Source: Armatimonadota bacterium
GTDB lineage: Bacteria > Cloacimonadota > Cloacimonadia > Cloacimonadales > TCS61
Direction: 5' to 3'
NCBI GenBank assembly: GCA_030612605.1
Contig: JAUWNO010000128.1
Coordinates: 1-6,480, forward strand
Length of the DNA: 6,480 nucleotides
Shown: positions 5,207 to 6,480 of the stretch, piece by piece
Position numbering within the stretch: the stretch's first letter is position 1
Layout of the letters: each line of letters starts with the position of its first letter
The notes under the pieces: generated by a model
The model's input: only the letters and a program-made list of their open reading frames with translations
Told to the model about the DNA's origin: nothing
The model's database searches: none
Translations under genes and position numbers: made by a program

Positions 5207-5341
5207 TTAATCATCCGGGCAATTTCCACAGGGCTCACAATCACTGATGAAAGTCCCACAATTCCAACAATACCAACCAAAATCTGAATAATCTCCATCA
5301 CATTCCAGTTCCATCGGCGCTCCACATATCTTACAGTTCAT
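5207..5341 (-). CDS. Cysteine-rich zinc-ribbon protein (44 aa), directly upstream of the polymerase
   Basis: A short gene in a different frame from the upstream extension of the polymerase ORF. It has eight cysteines: C3-KI-C6, C14, C25-WN-C28 and C35-EP-C38-GN-C41. CxxC followed by CxxC is a rubredoxin- or zinc-ribbon-like knuckle pair (MNCKICGAPMELE, WYCWNCG), and the C-terminal CxxCxxC may bind a second metal. Regular Cys spacing is not expected from a chance frame. The ATG (5339-5341) overlaps the GIY-YIG stop as ATGA, and the TAA (5207-5209) lies one base before the polymerase ATG, so translation of the three is coupled. Cellular RNA polymerases use zinc-ribbon subunits and factors (Rpb9, Rpb12, TFS, TFB families), so a polymerase partner is an attractive guess. 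Confidence 0.75.
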   Translation of the reverse strand: MNCKICGAPMELECDGDYSDFGWYCWNCGTFISDCEPCGNCPDD

Positions 5342-5613
5342 TTTTCTTTTTTTTTTTTTGTCTTTATAAGCACAAAAGCATTTAATATTTCAAATTTATC
5401 AATTTCACTCAATTCCAAGAACTTTGTAACTCCGAATTTTTTAAGTTCGTATTCTACTTGCACAGTGTTAAAAAATAAATAAATGAGACGGTAGTTTTTG
5501 CGGGCATCTCGTTTATGCTCTTTTAACCTTCTTTTAATAAATTTAGTTCTACCAACGTAATATCGTCTCCTTGCTTTAACAGAAGGGTTTTCGAGGATGT
5601 ACGTACATTCCAT
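5338..5613 (-). CDS. GIY-YIG nuclease-like protein (91 aa)
   Basis: The GIY-YIG signature is seen as CTYILENPS (residues 3-11; the Y-I-L stands for GIY), RRYYVGRT (16-23; YVG for YIG) and FIKRRLKEHKRD (25-36; with the conserved Arg and His). The usual length of the domain is about 90 residues, so this is essentially the bare domain. Members nick or cut DNA in homing, repair and restriction. The catalytic Glu expected in the C-terminal half could be one of those in VEYELKKFG or LSEIDKFEI; I cannot tell which. The C-terminus is KTKKKKEK, encoded by a run of 13 A. The start (5611-5613) lacks a Shine-Dalgarno site. Its TGA overlaps the zinc-ribbon start. Homing or genome processing are both possible. 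Confidence 0.8.
   Translation of the reverse strand: MECTYILENPSVKARRRYYVGRTKFIKRRLKEHKRDARKNYRLIYLFFNTVQVEYELKKFGVTKFLELSEIDKFEILNAFVLIKTKKKKEK
5346..5360 (-). promoter_or_regulatory. A13 slippery run at the 3' end of the GIY-YIG gene
   Basis: The mRNA has 13 consecutive A followed by G, just before the GIY-YIG stop codon. The zinc-ribbon gene lies in the -1 frame. A -1 ribosomal slip, or transcript slippage of equivalent effect, on this run would bypass the TGA and fuse the nuclease in frame to the zinc ribbon through Arg-Lys. The run also contains A-AAA-AAG, the heptamer used in dnaX, though not in the ideal phase. No stimulatory structure is evident, so the functional claim is weak. Confidence 0.3.
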
Positions 5614-5651
5614 TTTTCGTTTTTCACTTCACTACGTTGCGTTCAAAACCC

Positions 5652-5846
5652 TCAAATCTGCGATTTTCGGGCTTCCTGGAGCATTTTCATCATTTTAACA
5701 ATATCCTCTGCTCCAAAAACAGTTTCGCCATTGTCGTGGTGTAGCTTAGATAGAAAATAGTGTGCATTTGAGTCATCTATTCTACCTTGCATGTACAAAT
5801 CGTACAAACTTGCTAACACGTCTTCCAATGTTCCACTCATTGCCAT
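5652..5846 (-). CDS. Small helical protein of unknown function (64 aa)
   Basis: Not recognised. The protein appears all-helical: a first helix about residues 6-19 (TLEDVLASLYDLYM), a turn, a second about 26-36 (NAHYFLSKLHH), and a third about 46-60 (AEDIVKMMKMLQEARK). No cysteines or membrane segment. An AAGGAGG (about 5860-5867) precedes the ATG at 5844-5846 with a rather long spacing of about 13 bases. The next Met is two codons later and would be farther still, so I keep the first. The product may form a small helical bundle or oligomer. A gap of 38 bases without a gene follows, before the GIY-YIG gene. Confidence 0.7.
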   Translation of the reverse strand: MAMSGTLEDVLASLYDLYMQGRIDDSNAHYFLSKLHHDNGETVFGAEDIVKMMKMLQEARKSQI

Positions 5847-5869
5847 TGTTTTTTGTTTTCCTCCTTTTT

Positions 5870-6226
5870 CTATACTACATCCATTCCTTCTACTCTTTCC
5901 GTGTTCGCTGATTTAACTTGCTCTTTTATCTGGTTTATTATTTCCTTCAAATTGTCCTGACCAGTCGCATATCTGTGCAGTTCCGTAGCAATATCGAGTA
6001 GAGCTTGCTGGTATCTAAAATCAACACCTTCTCTCACCATTCTCTGCTTCTCAATATTTGCTGCTATCTGGACATTTTCTAACACCATTTGCGTGTCCAT
6101 TAGCCGGTCTACAACTTCTACTAAATAGGTTTCTATTCTATTCGTTGGAAGCTCTGATACTGCTTCCTGCATTTTTCGAACTCTTTCTGCTTCTTCTTTT
6201 TCAAGCAGCTCATCTTTTTGGCTCAT
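5870..6226 (-). CDS. Coiled-coil protein of unknown function (118 aa)
   Basis: The sequence is almost wholly helical, with few glycines or prolines. The N-terminal 25 residues are highly charged (KDELLEKEEAERVRKMQEAV). They are followed by heptad-like stretches (IETYLVEVVDRLMDTQMVLE; LKEIINQIKEQVKSAN), suggesting a dimeric or trimeric coiled coil. No catalytic motif, cysteine or membrane segment. The ATG at 6224-6226 overlaps the stop of the membrane-protein gene as ATGA, with AGGAGA about ten bases upstream. Directly following a membrane protein, it could be a cytoplasmic partner or scaffold, but there is no family match that I recognise. Confidence 0.75.
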   Translation of the reverse strand: MSQKDELLEKEEAERVRKMQEAVSELPTNRIETYLVEVVDRLMDTQMVLENVQIAANIEKQRMVREGVDFRYQQALLDIATELHRYATGQDNLKEIINQIKEQVKSANTERVEGMDVV

Positions 6227-6435
6227 ATTTTTTCTTCTCCTATTTTATAACTTTCCGATTTAAATATATACTTCCTTTGAAAAGGAAACATAATTACTGC
6301 AAATACTGTATTTGTTATTGCCCATGCAACTACATAATTAAAATGCATTAGCATAACATAAAGAATACTACCGTACAGTGGAATTTGCATACTCAACCAA
6401 AATTTTGCAAATTCTTTATATATCTCCTTTCCCAT
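6223..6435 (-). CDS. Two-helix membrane protein, faintly GtrA-like (70 aa)
   Basis: Residues about 13-31 (WLSMQIPLYGSILYVMLM) and about 33-52 (NYVVAWAITNTVFAVIMFPF) are hydrophobic. They are followed by QRKYIFKSES, a positively charged end likely to lie in the cytoplasm. The pattern N-x(3)-A-x(6)-F-x(3)-F-x(2)-R-x(3)-F recalls half of a GtrA-family membrane domain (normally four helices, about 120-140 aa), which takes part in moving lipid-linked sugars. The match is by eye and may be chance. The ATG (6433-6435) lies inside the end of the preceding gene, a 20-base overlap. Confidence 0.7.
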   Translation of the reverse strand: MGKEIYKEFAKFWLSMQIPLYGSILYVMLMHFNYVVAWAITNTVFAVIMFPFQRKYIFKSESYKIGEEKI

Positions 6436-6480
6436 TATTGAACACCTTCTCTATTTCATATACCATCTCTTCGACTTTCC
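6416..6480 (-). CDS. 3' end of an unidentified gene, continues beyond the window
   Basis: The only frame open from the right edge reads KVEEMVYEIEKVFNNGKGDI before TAA at 6416-6418. It is a charged, probably helical C-terminus, overlapping the start of the 70-aa membrane protein by 20 bases. The other two minus frames hit stops within about ten codons. Too little is visible to say what it is. Confidence 0.6.
   Translation of the reverse strand, partial: KVEEMVYEIEKVFNNGKGDI

Noticed and set aside
5206..5325. N-terminal transmembrane segment of the polymerase
   Set aside because: The stretch is covered by a convincing cysteine-rich gene in another frame with coupled start and stop. The hydrophobic residues are a by-product of that coding.

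Overview
The window is AT-rich (roughly two thirds A+T by eye). Every gene I can support lies on the minus strand, so transcription reads from 6480 towards 1. Genes are small and packed head to tail, joined by ATGA overlaps or a TAA-N-ATG arrangement. Several have a strong GGAGG Shine-Dalgarno site. There are no housekeeping genes. This is the look of a virus, provirus or plasmid of a prokaryote. Several small zinc-ribbon proteins and an FtsK/HerA-type ATPase, rather than a tailed-phage terminase, make a non-tailed virus or plasmid, perhaps archaeal, plausible. The host cannot be fixed from this sequence alone.

Layout in transcription order. 6480-5652: the 3' end of an unidentified gene, a 70-aa two-helix membrane protein, a 118-aa coiled-coil protein and a 64-aa helical protein. 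5613-2704: a GIY-YIG nuclease-like protein, a 44-aa cysteine-rich zinc ribbon overlapping its end, then the main gene. That gene encodes an ~833-aa protein with both catalytic barrels of a cellular-type RNA polymerase in one chain: a beta-like barrel with GDK and LKG lysines, and a beta'-like barrel with DIDGD. An HTH-like segment precedes the barrels. 2703-2527: a gap that is GC-rich for this window and holds a 12-bp perfect hairpin plus three or four further helices, a likely structured RNA or terminator/attenuator.

2526-1: an 81-aa basic protein, a 119-aa protein with pentapeptide repeats, a 61-aa zinc ribbon, a 175-aa acidic protein with one hydrophobic segment, and a series of very small ORFs including a 53-aa two-helix membrane protein. 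The series ends at an FtsK/HerA-like ATPase that leaves the window. The ATPase needs a +1 frameshift at a UUU-CGA site to join its Walker A half to its Walker B half.

Taken together, the window looks like a mobile element that brings its own single-chain, two-barrel transcriptase, possibly with a zinc-ribbon partner, next to a DNA-translocation or packaging ATPase. The polymerase identification rests on clear motifs. Its template, its partner and the nature of the element are inference.
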